NCBI GenBank assembly: GCA_025463785.1
Contig: JAODBD010000003.1
Span: forward strand, 310,001-374,000
Direction of reading: 5' to 3'
DNA length: 64,000 nt
DNA from: Glaciihabitans sp.
Lineage (GTDB): Bacteria; Actinomycetota; Actinomycetes; Actinomycetales; Microbacteriaceae
A model generated the notes under the pieces. The model saw only the letters and a program-made list of their open reading frames with translations. It made no database searches and was not told the origin of the DNA. The position numbers were made by a program, and so were the translations under genes. Positions 1 through 8,046 of the stretch are shown here, in pieces (the first letter of the stretch is position 1; every line of letters starts with the position of its first letter).

Positions 1-34
1 CCCGGGCGGCCGTTTCGACGGGTGTCACAGGATG

Positions 35-727
35 TTACGGTGCGAGGCGGAAGATACGCCCGGAGTAGCGGCGCCAGATTGCCTCGATTGCCACGAAGGC
101 TGCAGCGGCGAACACGAGGGATGCGATTGCATCCGTCGGGTAGTGAATGCCGAGGTAGACACGCGATGCCGCTGTAACAAGCGCGAGCAGTACGGCCAGG
201 ACCCCGACGATGGTGCGAACGCGTGATTTGGCGATGACCATCGCGATAGCGAATCCGAGTCCGATGGCGAAACAGATGTGGCCGCTCGGGTAGCTGTCGG
301 GATCGGGGTTGGGCACGAGGGTGTCAGCGAGGGCGGCCGTCGGTCGCGGACGGTGCACGATGATCTTCACCACCTCGCTGCTGAGCCAGGTCCCGAGTAC
401 CAGGAGCATGAAATGAATGGTGGTACTCCACCGCCGCGTCACAACGTAAATGATTACCGCCGCGACGACGGCAATGATGAGGGCGATCGTCGGGCTGAAC
501 AGCCAATCCAGGGCAAGTGAAACATCCACCAGCGTTGCGGTTCTGGAAGCCGCGATATCCGCCAGTATGCGGGTTTCCGCAGCCGTTACTGAATGCCCCT
601 TCGCGACCGCCAGTCCGAAGACAATAACCACGATAGCGACGACGAATGCGGCGACAAGGATGCCGACAAAATGCGCGGTTCGATCTCGAGAGATCGATTT
701 TCGGGCCTCGGCGCGAGACTGGCTCAT
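35..727 (-). CDS. PAP2-family membrane phosphatase
   Basis: 230-aa integral membrane phosphatase of the PAP2 (type 2 phosphatidic acid phosphatase / undecaprenyl-pyrophosphatase-like) family. The three family motifs are visible: K121 with RPRP around 126-129, PSGH at 147-150, and SRVYLGIHYPTD at 188-199 with the catalytic histidine. Hydrophobic segments lie near 20-42, 78-96, 103-120, 151-166 and 172-187. The ATG at 727 is preceded by AAGGA about 6 nt upstream. Known family role: dephosphorylation of lipid phosphates at the membrane. The exact substrate cannot be told from sequence. It is encoded downstream of, and co-oriented with, the metal-transport operon but 44 bp away from it. Confidence 0.9.
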   Translation of the reverse strand: MSQSRAEARKSISRDRTAHFVGILVAAFVVAIVVIVFGLAVAKGHSVTAAETRILADIAASRTATLVDVSLALDWLFSPTIALIIAVVAAVIIYVVTRRWSTTIHFMLLVLGTWLSSEVVKIIVHRPRPTAALADTLVPNPDPDSYPSGHICFAIGLGFAIAMVIAKSRVRTIVGVLAVLLALVTAASRVYLGIHYPTDAIASLVFAAAAFVAIEAIWRRYSGRIFRLAP

Positions 728-771
728 AGGGTTTCCTTACGTCCTTAGGGGCATGGGTTGTCAGCGTGAAC

Positions 772-1392
772 CTACCGCAGCCTACCTCCGAGATCGCTGG
801 CCGAACCGCGAGCAATGTGGATTGCTTCGCGGATTGCGTAGAACACGATGATCAGTGCTGCGACGGGATCAGCCCACCACCAGCCAAACGCCAGATTCAA
901 GGCCAGTCCGACCAGGACCGCGACGGCCAGCAAGCCATCGATGAAGGTCACCTTTCCCTCGGTGGACAGAACCGGGTTTCCCAGCGCTCGACCGGTGCGC
1001 GCCTTCCCTCCTGCGAGAGCGAACATGACTGCCGCCGTGACCGCAGTCCAGGCGATCCCGGCCGAACTCTGCCCGGCGCGGTGCTGGCCGATGAGCGCGA
1101 TGGTGGATGCGACCAGCAGGTACAGGGCCAGGGCGATGAACGCAACGCCGATAAGCCGCAACGCCACCCGCTGGCGGTGTTCGCCGGTACCCGAGAGCTC
1201 CCAGAGAACCACCACCGAGGCGCCGATCTCGATGAGACTGTCGAGACCGAACCCGGCGAGCGCGACTGAGGATGCCGTGAGCGCGAGAATCGCGAGGACG
1301 ACGACCCCGACGATGTTCCACGCCAAAGTCATCCACTCGAGCATCCGGCCTCGCCGCAGGAGTTGTGCGTGGGGCGTCGGCGCGAGAGTCAT
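772..1392 (-). CDS. cation transporter, CDF-like membrane protein
   Basis: 206-aa multi-spanning membrane protein resembling the transmembrane half of cation diffusion facilitators: acidic residues sit inside hydrophobic helices (GFGLDSLIEIGASVVVLWE near the N-terminus, FIDGLLA and WADPVAALIIVF near the C-terminus). It lacks the usual cytosolic C-terminal metal-binding domain. The start at 1392 is preferred over a longer frame because its ATG overlaps the stop of the upstream CDF gene as ATGA, which indicates translational coupling. Third gene of an ArsR / CDF / transporter operon, so metal efflux (Zn, Co, Ni or Cd) is the inferred role. Confidence 0.82.
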   Translation of the reverse strand: MTLAPTPHAQLLRRGRMLEWMTLAWNIVGVVVLAILALTASSVALAGFGLDSLIEIGASVVVLWELSGTGEHRQRVALRLIGVAFIALALYLLVASTIALIGQHRAGQSSAGIAWTAVTAAVMFALAGGKARTGRALGNPVLSTEGKVTFIDGLLAVAVLVGLALNLAFGWWWADPVAALIIVFYAIREAIHIARGSASDLGGRLR

Positions 1393-2450
1393 CGCGGGGT
1401 GGTGGGCGTCGGGGCCGGAGCAGGCGTCGTAACCGCGCGGATGACCACGTCGTCCAGGTTGGGCAGGGCGTGTCCAAGGTGATGTTCGGCCTCGTGTGCG
1501 ATGTCCTCCGCGGCTGACAGCGAGGTGTCGGCAACCTGGATGCTGGCGACGCCATGAAGTCGGTGCCCCACCCAGCGCAACTGCATTCGGGGTATCGAGA
1601 TGACACCTGGAGTGCCAGCAAGTGCGGCTTCGGCTCGCTCGAGGAGCTCGGGATCGATGCCATCCATGAGTCTGCGACCGATGCTGCGCACTGTTCCCCA
1701 TAGGAGGGCGAGGATCGACGCGGCGATGAGGAGTCCGATGATCGGGTCAGCGAGGGGGAAGCCGAGCATCACCCCGATTGCTCCGACGACAACGGAGAGC
1801 GAGGTGAATCCGTCGAGACGCGCATGGACCCCATCCGCGACGAGCGCCGCGGAACCGATCTGCCGGCCAATCCTGATTCGGTAGATCGCGACGGCTTCGT
1901 TTCCGACAAAGCCGATGACACCTGCGACGACCACCCACCCCAGATTGTGAAGCGTCTGCGGATGTATGAGGCGGCTGATCGCCTCCCAGCCGGCGACAAT
2001 TGCGGAGAGCGCGACCACCGCGACGATGAACAGGCCGGCAAGATCTTCCGCCCGGCCATAGCCAAAGTTGTAGCGTCGGGTCGCGACCCGACGGGCCAGA
2101 ACGAACGCGATCCATAGCGGGAGCGCCGTGAGCGCGTCGGAGAAGTTGTGGATCGTGTCCGCAAGCAACGCGACAGACCCGCTGATGATGAAGATAACGA
2201 GCTGCAGGATCGTCGTGCCGAGGAGGACGAAGAGGCTGATCTTCAGGGCGCGGATGCCTGCCACGCTGGCCTCGAGAGCGTCATCGATCGAGTCGGCGGC
2301 GTCATGGCTGTGCGGCACGAACAGTGCGTAGATGTATCCCTTGATTCCGGACGGATGGGTGTGGCCGCCGAGCCCATGGCTGTGATCGTCGTGCTCGTGC
2401 TCGTGCTCGTGCTCGTGTTCGTGTTCGTGGTGCGACCTGGGCGTGGTCAT
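1389..2450 (-). CDS. cation diffusion facilitator (CDF) metal exporter
   Basis: 353-aa CDF family protein. The N-terminus is a His/Glu/Asp-rich tail (residues about 6-30, alternating HE pairs then HSHG). Six membrane segments follow, with the metal-site signature LLADTIHNFSDAL in helix II and VADGVHARLDGF in helix V, then a cytosolic C-terminal domain. CDF proteins exchange divalent cations for protons; a His-rich tail is typical of zinc carriers. The ATG at 2450 overlaps the end of the upstream ArsR gene (ATGA). The three-gene operon implies metal-induced expression. Zinc as the substrate is an inference. Confidence 0.9.
   Translation of the reverse strand: MTTPRSHHEHEHEHEHEHEHDDHSHGLGGHTHPSGIKGYIYALFVPHSHDAADSIDDALEASVAGIRALKISLFVLLGTTILQLVIFIISGSVALLADTIHNFSDALTALPLWIAFVLARRVATRRYNFGYGRAEDLAGLFIVAVVALSAIVAGWEAISRLIHPQTLHNLGWVVVAGVIGFVGNEAVAIYRIRIGRQIGSAALVADGVHARLDGFTSLSVVVGAIGVMLGFPLADPIIGLLIAASILALLWGTVRSIGRRLMDGIDPELLERAEAALAGTPGVISIPRMQLRWVGHRLHGVASIQVADTSLSAAEDIAHEAEHHLGHALPNLDDVVIRAVTTPAPAPTPTTPR
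2391..2426 (-). repeat. hexanucleotide microsatellite encoding the His/Glu tail
   Basis: Six tandem hexamers on the plus strand: four GTGCTC then two GTGTTC. On the coding (minus) strand they read as alternating Glu-His codons in the metal-binding tail of the CDF exporter. Because the unit is 6 nt, gain or loss of copies changes the number of His-Glu pairs without a frameshift. Confidence 0.85.
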
Positions 2451-2812
2451 GATGCCTCTCCCCCGTCGGCATGGTGGTGGCGAGGAGTGCCGCCGAGGGA
2501 GTGCTCGGCCTGGAAGATCGCATCGGCGACCAGCTTCGACGCGTGCTCGTTTTCCAGCCGATAGAACACCCGCTGTCCATCCTGTCGGGTCGACACGATG
2601 CGCGCGAGGCGGAGTTTGGCGAGATGTTGCGATACCGCTGCCGGACTCTTGTCGACGACGTCTGCGAGGTGGTTCACCGACAACTCGCCATCGCGCAACG
2701 CCAGGATCAGCCGCACTCGAGTCGCATCCGCAAGCATCCCAAAGACTTCGACGGCGAGCTCGACGAACTGGCCGTCCGGTTCCCGGCCACAAACCTGCTT
2801 ATCCGCATCCAT
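2447..2812 (-). CDS. ArsR/SmtB-family metalloregulator
   Basis: 121-aa winged-helix repressor. The recognition helix region reads DVVDKSPAAVSQHLAKL (residues 51-67), followed by a beta-wing. The C-terminal helix carries D97, H104, then HHH at 112-114 and E119, an arrangement like the alpha-5 metal site of SmtB/NmtR-type sensors. Such proteins bind operator DNA as dimers and release it on metal binding. It heads the operon with the CDF exporter (4-nt overlap) and the second transporter, so it probably autoregulates the operon. The metal specificity is not determinable here. Confidence 0.88.
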   Translation of the reverse strand: MDADKQVCGREPDGQFVELAVEVFGMLADATRVRLILALRDGELSVNHLADVVDKSPAAVSQHLAKLRLARIVSTRQDGQRVFYRLENEHASKLVADAIFQAEHSLGGTPRHHHADGGEAS

Positions 2813-2917
2813 ACGCAGATTATTTCACAATCGAGCAACCTGAATTGCGTCGCGAGCTTCGAAGCGCGGTTCGGTGGCCACCGACCATCGAGCGTTAGTG
2901 CGAGCGAAGATGGGAAG

Positions 2918-3220
2918 GTGGAAATACTGCACATCGACGACTGCGCCAACTGGCAGGAAGCCGGCAGGCGGGTGACCGTGGCGCTGGCAATGACCGGGCA
3001 CGATGACGTCGCCGTCAACTACGTTCTGCTCTCGACCGTGGAGGATGCGGCGTGGGTTCCGTTCGCCGGGTCTCCGACAGTCAGTGTCGACGGCAGCGAC
3101 CTGTTCGCGGGCGCGAACCGGATAACCGACCTCGCCTGTCGCATCTATCAGACGCCGACAGGGTTCGCCGGGGTACCCACGATCGATCAGCTGGTGGCCG
3201 CGCTCAGTCAGCGCGACTAG
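2918..3220 (+). CDS. small alkylmercury-lyase-like hypothetical protein
   Basis: About 100 aa from a GTG at 2918. The opening (EILHIDDCANWQEAG) and the later segment VDGSDLFAG resemble a widespread small thioredoxin-fold-like family sometimes annotated as alkylmercury lyase-like. Only one Cys lies in the opening strand and I see no CXXC. The open frame continues upstream to 2471, but that part runs antisense to the ArsR gene and lacks family features. AGCGAAGA 7 nt upstream may serve as ribosome-binding site. Divergent from the metal operon. Function unknown; any link to metal handling is only contextual. Confidence 0.6.
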   Translation: MEILHIDDCANWQEAGRRVTVALAMTGHDDVAVNYVLLSTVEDAAWVPFAGSPTVSVDGSDLFAGANRITDLACRIYQTPTGFAGVPTIDQLVAALSQRD

Positions 3221-3293
3221 CAGGGGGCACAATGGTCTCTGCGCGCTCACGATTTCGGCGCCAGGCGAACCTTGAAGAAACGGTCCGAAGTCC

Positions 3294-4260
3294 ATGTCAG
3301 TGCAGGCGCCATCCGCTGTCATCCTCGTTCGCCCAGCGCATTTCACACCTAACGGAGCGACGGCCATCGATAACGCGTTCCAGTCGGTGGATGCCACGCG
3401 AACCGCATCCCAGATTGCTCGGGATGCCTGGCTCGAGGTCACCCGCGTCGCCGAAGCTCTCGAGACGGCGGGGGTCACCGTTCACCTCTTCGACGACGAG
3501 GAGACCACGCGACCGGACAGCGTCTTCCCCAACAACTGGATTTCGACTCACCAGGGCGGTCGCCTCGCGATCTACCCGATGTTTTCGCCGAGTCGCCGCA
3601 GCGAGCGGCGCACCGACATCATCGAGGAACTCAAGCGCGAGTATCGCGTCCAGGATCTCATCGACTACTCAGGCCTCGAGTACGACAACATCTTTCTCGA
3701 GGGAACCGGTGCGATGGTGCTCGACCATTCCAACCGCCTCGCTTACGTAGCGCGCTCTCACCGCGCCGATCCACTTGCGCTCGAGCGCTTCTGCACGCAT
3801 TTCGGGTACGAGCCGATGGCCTTCGACGCGACGGATGCGAGCGGTGTCGCTGTCTATCACACGAATGTCATGATGTGTCGCGACCGACTTTGCCATGATC
3901 GGTCTCGACATGATCCGGGATGCGGGCCGCCGCGCCGAGGTCGCCGAGCGCCTGACCGCTCCCGGTCGCGCCTTGATCGACCTGAGCCACGACCAGGTCG
4001 CGTCATTCACGGGCAACGCGATCGAACTTCAGGGTCGGGATGGCCGCATCCTCACCCTGTCCACGCGGGCGAACGCCTCCCTGACGAGCGAGCAGCGCGC
4101 GATCATCGAGGGCAGCTGCAGCATTCTCGCGGTGGACGTGCCGACTATCGAACTGGCCGGTGGATCCGTGCGGTGCATGATCGCGGGCATCCATCTGGAC
4201 CGGCGGCCGAAGCGCGCCCAGACTTCCGGTGTTGGGCGGTCGATAGCCGCCGCAAACTAG
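3294..4260 (+). pseudogene. ctlX: ctlX-like arginine deiminase-related hydrolase, frameshifted
   Basis: Amidinotransferase-fold protein of the citrulline-utilisation hydrolase (CtlX) / arginine deiminase-related family. The frame from ATG 3294 encodes the N-terminal two thirds (PNNWIS, LEGTGAMVLDH, then VYHTNVMMC with the likely catalytic His). At about 3876 the frame is lost. The continuation CVATDFAMIGLDMI and the C-terminal catalytic Cys segment (GGSVRCMIAG) lie in another frame, ending at 4260. Restoring two bases in the TGTGT run at 3874-3878 rejoins the halves as MMCVATDFAMIG. So either the gene is inactivated by a 2-nt deletion (or 1-nt insertion) or this is a sequencing error. Its stop overlaps the stop of the convergent gene within CTAG. 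Confidence 0.8.
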
Positions 4261-4640
4261 TCGTTGGCGATCGAGCGCGCGAGCGTTCTGTCGGAGCTGA
4301 GTGCCTCGACGAGCGAGTTGTACGTCTTCACGAATGCGTTGTTTGCCATGTTCGCGCCGAGCACGCCACCGCGCAATGCGGCGCCGGTGAGGTTGCGGTT
4401 GAGACGCGCGACGAGCGCGCCGGCCGGGTCCACGAAGAACGTGATCTCAAACGTCACCCGGAAACGTTTGCCTGCCATTGCGCCGAGCCAGAAGCTCCAG
4501 CTCGCGCTGCCGCGAGCTGCGACCCAGTTGCCGTCGGGGCGAGTCTGGACAGTGAAGCCGTCCCGCTCGAATGCACCACCGAGCTTGCGCTTGGCCTCAT
4601 CGTGGTCGCCGGCAAAAAACAGGTCATAGCTTGTCGCCAC
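4257..4640 (-). CDS. hypothetical protein, membrane-permeability/stress type
   Basis: 127-aa protein from GTG 4640, chosen because GGAGAGG lies 6 nt upstream and family-like sequence starts there (VATSYDLFFAGDHDEAKR). An alpha-beta pattern with a central segment SWSFWLGAMAGKRFRVTFEI suggests a small globular domain. I do not recognise the function. Convergent with the ctlX-like gene; the two stop codons overlap in the tetranucleotide CTAG. Directly downstream of the winged-helix regulator (20 bp), so probably cotranscribed with it. Confidence 0.65.
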   Translation of the reverse strand: MATSYDLFFAGDHDEAKRKLGGAFERDGFTVQTRPDGNWVAARGSASWSFWLGAMAGKRFRVTFEITFFVDPAGALVARLNRNLTGAALRGGVLGANMANNAFVKTYNSLVEALSSDRTLARSIAND

Positions 4641-4660
4641 GGGAGGCCTCTCCGTTGGAG

Positions 4661-5368
4661 TTAGAAGAAATCGGGACTCGGCGTCGACGCGTGGCGAATG
4701 GATACGTCGGCGTGACGGTCGAAACGATACCCGACTCCACGGACGGTACGCACGATGTCTTCGTATGCGCCCAGCTTCGAACGCAGGCGTCGCACGTGCA
4801 CATCGATCGTGCGCTCGTTCGGGATGTCTTCGTCCTCGCCATCTGCCCACAGGGAGCTGATCAGCTCCGCACGGTCAATTGTGCGGCCCTCGCGCAGCAC
4901 CAGGTACTGCAGGAGTTCGAACTCCTTGTACGTGAGTGCTGCCGTTTCGCCGTCCAGGACGAGGCGCTTGCGTGAAATGTCGATGACCACACCGCCGCGC
5001 ACCTTGGGCGTCGTTTCTTCGGCCTGGCGGTGCTTGGCGAGGGCGGCTGGGTCTTGCAGTGCGAGCCGGACGACGTCGACATCCCGTCCGCCCGCGCCAC
5101 GCGGCGCCAGCGCGACGGCTGCATAGGTTTCGGATGTCGGAGCCAGCTGTTCGGCCAACTGCCGAAGCTGGGCGACGATGGCACCGAGATCGGTGCCGGC
5201 ATCGGCGGCCTTCGCCTCATCTAGACCGACGTAAAGCACGAAGCCGCGAGCTTCGGTGCCGGTCGGAACGGCTCGGAGGCGGGGTGCCGCTTCGGGCGCA
5301 GGAGCCGGAACGGCCGCGATGGGTGAACGATGGGCGGTGATCGGAAGGTCGAGAGTTGCGAGAGACAT
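4661..5368 (-). CDS. winged-helix (OmpR/PhoB-type) transcriptional regulator
   Basis: 235-aa orphan regulator from ATG 5368. The C-terminal 100 residues form a Trans_reg_C winged helix: VVIDISRKRLVLDG, LTYKEFELLQYLVLREG, the recognition helix NERTIDVHVRRLRSKLG and the hairpin VRTVRGVGYRFD. The N-terminal part (FVLYVGLDEAK) is not a canonical receiver domain: no phosphorylatable Asp pocket is obvious. Start chosen for the AAAGGA box 9 nt upstream. A longer frame from GTG 5581 would add 71 low-complexity residues and cannot be excluded, since that GTG overlaps the stop of the upstream leader ORF. The roughly 300-nt leader suggests post-initiation control. Confidence 0.8.
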   Translation of the reverse strand: MSLATLDLPITAHRSPIAAVPAPAPEAAPRLRAVPTGTEARGFVLYVGLDEAKAADAGTDLGAIVAQLRQLAEQLAPTSETYAAVALAPRGAGGRDVDVVRLALQDPAALAKHRQAEETTPKVRGGVVIDISRKRLVLDGETAALTYKEFELLQYLVLREGRTIDRAELISSLWADGEDEDIPNERTIDVHVRRLRSKLGAYEDIVRTVRGVGYRFDRHADVSIRHASTPSPDFF

Positions 5369-5573
5369 GGTGTCTAGTCCTTTGAAGCTGCGAAGGGCCT
5401 CGGAGTCGAGGTCTGATCCTTCTGAAGTGAAGTCGAGGGGTGCGGTGCTGGATGCGTCCTGCTGAGCCGCGTTGATGGCGGGCGGGACGGCATCCGGGAG
5501 TCCGGACGTCACAGCATCTGAGGAGTTCATCGACTCAGATTCTGTCGGTGCGGACTCGGCGACGGTTGGCCGA

Positions 5574-5675
5574 TTAGGCACACATTCGACAACACATGAC
5601 AGCGCTGCTCGGCATCATCATGCCGGCAGTCCCAGAGGCCTCGAGGGAGGTCAGGGCGTGCGCGTTCAGAGTCAT
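5574..5675 (-). CDS. predicted leaderless leader peptide with MCCRMC motif
   Basis: 33-codon ORF beginning at the predicted transcription start: ATG 5675 lies 7 nt after a -10-like GATAGT. The peptide ends MMMPSSAVMCCRMCA, with three consecutive Met codons and three Cys in the last seven residues. Its TAA (5576-5574) overlaps the GTG at 5581 that opens the long frame of the winged-helix gene. Leaderless Cys-rich short ORFs are known in actinobacteria as cysteine-responsive attenuators; applying that model here is inference. Too short to prove by sequence alone. Confidence 0.55.
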   Translation of the reverse strand: MTLNAHALTSLEASGTAGMMMPSSAVMCCRMCA

Positions 5676-5681
5676 GGTGCA

Positions 5682-5711
5682 ACTATCTTGCATGAACGCG
5701 CAATATGTCAA
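5682..5711 (-). promoter_or_regulatory. promoter of the leader ORF / winged-helix gene
   Basis: Perfect -35 TTGACA (complement of 5706-5711), an 18-nt spacer and GATAGT (complement of 5682-5687) as a degenerate -10. Seven nucleotides downstream is the A of ATG 5675, predicting a leaderless transcript. Confidence 0.6.
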
Positions 5712-5765
5712 GTAGCGCAGGGGCAATACGCAGGTTTACACCGCAGCGGCTCGGACCGTGCCGAC

Positions 5766-6398
5766 TCAAACGGTGCCGTAAAGCCGGTCGCCCGCGTCGC
5801 CAAGGCCGGGCACGATGTAGCCGACCTCGTTGAGCTTCTCATCCTTCGCGCCGACGACGATGGTGACCTCGCGGCCCTTGGTCGCTGCCTCCACGGCTGC
5901 CAGGCCCTCAGGGGCAGCGATCAGGCACACACACGTCACGTCGACCGCGCCACGGTCGAACAGATAGTTGATGGCGGCGATGAGCGAACCACCGGTCGCC
6001 AGCATCGGGTCGAGTACGAAGCACTGGCGGTTGGAGAGATCATCGGGCAGCCGTTCGGCGTAGATGTCGGGCTGCAGCGTCTCCTCGTTGCGAACCATAC
6101 CGAGGAAGCCGACCTCTGCGGTCGGGACCAGCTTGACCATGCCCTCCAGCATCCCGAGGCCGGCCCGGAGGATCGGCACCACGAGCGGGCGCGGCTGACT
6201 GATAGCAAGACCCTTCGCCTCGCCGACCGGGGTCTGCACCGTAACTTCTTCGACCCGCACATTTCTGGTTGCCTCGTACGCGAGCAGGGTTACCAGCTCT
6301 TCGGCCAGTGCGCGGAACGTGGGCGAGGGGGTTGTGGCATCCCGCAGCACCGTCAGTTTGTGGGTGATCAGGGGGTGGTCGGCTACATGCACTCGCAT
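5766..6398 (-). CDS. upp: uracil phosphoribosyltransferase
   Basis: 210 aa, the normal length for Upp. It converts uracil and PRPP to UMP in pyrimidine salvage. The PRPP-binding signature [11 protein letters not shown], the RAGLGML segment and the uracil-site motif [12 protein letters not shown] at the C-terminus are intact. Divergent from tadA with 26 bp between start codons, so the two must share a compact promoter region. Confidence 0.97.
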   Translation of the reverse strand: MRVHVADHPLITHKLTVLRDATTPSPTFRALAEELVTLLAYEATRNVRVEEVTVQTPVGEAKGLAISQPRPLVVPILRAGLGMLEGMVKLVPTAEVGFLGMVRNEETLQPDIYAERLPDDLSNRQCFVLDPMLATGGSLIAAINYLFDRGAVDVTCVCLIAAPEGLAAVEAATKGREVTIVVGAKDEKLNEVGYIVPGLGDAGDRLYGTV

Positions 6399-6424
6399 AG
6401 GCTCAATCTATCGAACGGAGGGCC

Positions 6425-6877
6425 GTGAACAGGTACGAAGAATGGATGCTCGCGGCCATCTCCGAGGCGAGTCACGCGCCAGAGACCGGCGACGTCCCGG
6501 TCGCGGCGATCGTCTATGGCAGCGATGGGCAAATCCTTGCCGTCGGACGCAACGAACGTGAGAAGCTCCAGGACCCGACGGCGCACGCCGAAATCGTCGC
6601 GATCCGTGCCGCGGCCGAGGCTCTTGGCGATTGGCACCTGGTTGACACGACGCTCGTCGTGACGCTCGAGCCGTGCGCGATGTGTGCCGGCGCAATCGTG
6701 AATGCGCGTATCCCGCGCGTTGTATTCGGGGCCTGGGATGAGAAGGCTGGCGCGGCCGGCAGCGTGCACGACCTGCTGCGGGACCGCAGTCTCAACCATC
6801 GCGTCGAGGTCTTCGCGGGCATCCAGGCCGAGGCCTGCGCCGCGCTCCTGCTCGACTTCTTCGGTGAGCGCCGCTAG
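6425..6877 (+). CDS. tadA: tRNA-specific adenosine deaminase
   Basis: 150-aa cytidine/deoxycytidylate deaminase-fold enzyme that converts A34 to inosine in tRNA-Arg(ACG). Zinc site: H54-A-E56 and PCAMC (C84, C87) are intact, followed by NARIPRVVFGAWDEKAGAAGS, whose start is typical of TadA. The upp-tadA neighbourhood is common in actinobacteria. Its stop overlaps the stop of the convergent membrane-protein gene inside CTAG (6874-6877). Confidence 0.95.
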   Translation: MNRYEEWMLAAISEASHAPETGDVPVAAIVYGSDGQILAVGRNEREKLQDPTAHAEIVAIRAAAEALGDWHLVDTTLVVTLEPCAMCAGAIVNARIPRVVFGAWDEKAGAAGSVHDLLRDRSLNHRVEVFAGIQAEACAALLLDFFGERR

Positions 6878-7347
6878 CTCACCCCGGCGGGCACTCTTGT
6901 GCTCGCCCGCGGCGCGGTGAAGAGCACGATCGCGTAGGCGAGAATTGCGATCCCGGTCATGATGCCCATCACTCGACCGCCCGGTCCCATCGGATCGCTC
7001 GCCGTAGCTGAGCCCGCAAGCCAGGCCAGCACGATCGCGACAGCGGCCAGCGCATTCAGGACGACCATCGCCGGGACGCGGGTCTCAATGGCTCGCACGA
7101 GTGACATGATTCCGCCGAGCACGACTGCGGTTCCGAGCAGCGCGTGAATGATGAGGGTCACCGGGCCACTCGCAATCGCGATGCCGAAGGCGGCGAACAG
7201 CGTGGTGCCGTGCGCCGACTTTGGGGTCGTTCCAAACAGGAACAGCCCAAACCCGTATTCGACCAGCAGGACGGCGACGGTGGCGAAGGCCGTCCGACGC
7301 AATCCGACGATCAGTCTCAGGCTGGTGTGTTGATCAGTGTTGCTCAC
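6874..7347 (-). CDS. small four-helix membrane protein
   Basis: 157 aa with four hydrophobic segments (about 15-35, 47-77, 85-112, 122-142) and short loops. No enzymatic motif is visible. Lies 11 bp downstream of the NAD(P)-binding oxidoreductase gene and in the same direction, so it is probably the second gene of that TetR-linked operon. Function unknown. Confidence 0.75.
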   Translation of the reverse strand: MSNTDQHTSLRLIVGLRRTAFATVAVLLVEYGFGLFLFGTTPKSAHGTTLFAAFGIAIASGPVTLIIHALLGTAVVLGGIMSLVRAIETRVPAMVVLNALAAVAIVLAWLAGSATASDPMGPGGRVMGIMTGIAILAYAIVLFTAPRASTRVPAGVS

Positions 7348-7358
7348 GACGGTGCTCC

Positions 7359-7991
7359 TTATTCGGTGATGAAGACGGCGCGGTCAATCCACGCCGGGTT
7401 GGCCAGTGCGTCCACCGCGGCTCGGCCAACGGTGTCGAACGTCGTGTTGTAGTGCCACCACACCGCGCGCTCGACGCCGACGCGATAGGTGGACTTGCTC
7501 GTCCCGGAGATGAGCCGAGATGGCCTGAGGATCGTCCACTTGGCGACGCTGGCTCGAATGACATGCTCCATCGCCCGGGTATCGGCGAACCCGGCGCCTA
7601 ACGCGCGCGCAATGATGGGTTTCGCGATGAAGCGCGACAGCGGATCGTCGCCCTGCACGTATGCGCCGGCCGCCGATACCGCGACCAGTCGTGACACCTG
7701 CGCGCTTTTCATGGCAGACAGGATGGCGACGGCCCCGTCGTGCAGCACCGCGCGGTCAACCTCGGTCGACTTCGTCCGCGCGTGGCCCAGGCAGGAGATC
7801 ACTGCGTCGACCCCGCTGATCGCGGCGGTGAGCGCGACTATGTCACGTGCGTCTGCCAGCCTGACGGTCGTGCCCGCTGGCGCGCTGGCCGCGGAGCGCA
7901 CCACCGAGACGACGTCGTGACCTGCAGCAGTGGCGCGTGCCGCGGCGGCCGCTCCGCTTCTTCCTGACGCTCCGAGTATGGCAATACGCAT
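7359..7991 (-). CDS. NAD(P)-dependent oxidoreductase, NmrA/SDR-like
   Basis: 210-aa single-domain Rossmann protein: GASGRSG nucleotide-binding loop at residues 7-13, VDAVISCLGHA after strand 4, and the segment KWTILRPSRLISG typical of NAD(P)-binding NmrA-like or flavin-reductase-like proteins. No classic SDR YxxxK is visible. Start ATG 7991; the upstream extension runs into the shared regulatory region. Divergent from a TetR gene with overlapping dyads between them, so it is very probably the TetR target. Confidence 0.85.
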   Translation of the reverse strand: MRIAILGASGRSGAAAAARATAAGHDVVSVVRSAASAPAGTTVRLADARDIVALTAAISGVDAVISCLGHARTKSTEVDRAVLHDGAVAILSAMKSAQVSRLVAVSAAGAYVQGDDPLSRFIAKPIIARALGAGFADTRAMEHVIRASVAKWTILRPSRLISGTSKSTYRVGVERAVWWHYNTTFDTVGRAAVDALANPAWIDRAVFITE

Positions 7992-8013
7992 GGATTTACC
8001 TCGATGTGTTGGG

Positions 8014-8044
8014 GTTAGTGAACACTTACTAACTATAATAGTAA
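8014..8044. promoter_or_regulatory. overlapping TetR operator dyads and tetR promoter
   Basis: Two inverted repeats overlap in the 55-bp divergent gap: GTTAGT-N8-ACTAAC (8014-8033) and TTACTA-N7-TAGTAA (8026-8044). A consensus TATAAT at 8034-8039 sits within the second dyad, 7 nt from the tetR ATG at 8047. The tetR mRNA is therefore predicted to be leaderless and autorepressed. Confidence 0.65.
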
Positions 8045-8046
8045 AC

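Noticed and set aside
2471-2917. N-terminal extension of the small gene ending at 3220
   Set aside because: The segment is antisense to the ArsR gene and lacks family-like sequence; a GTG at 2918 gives the expected length.
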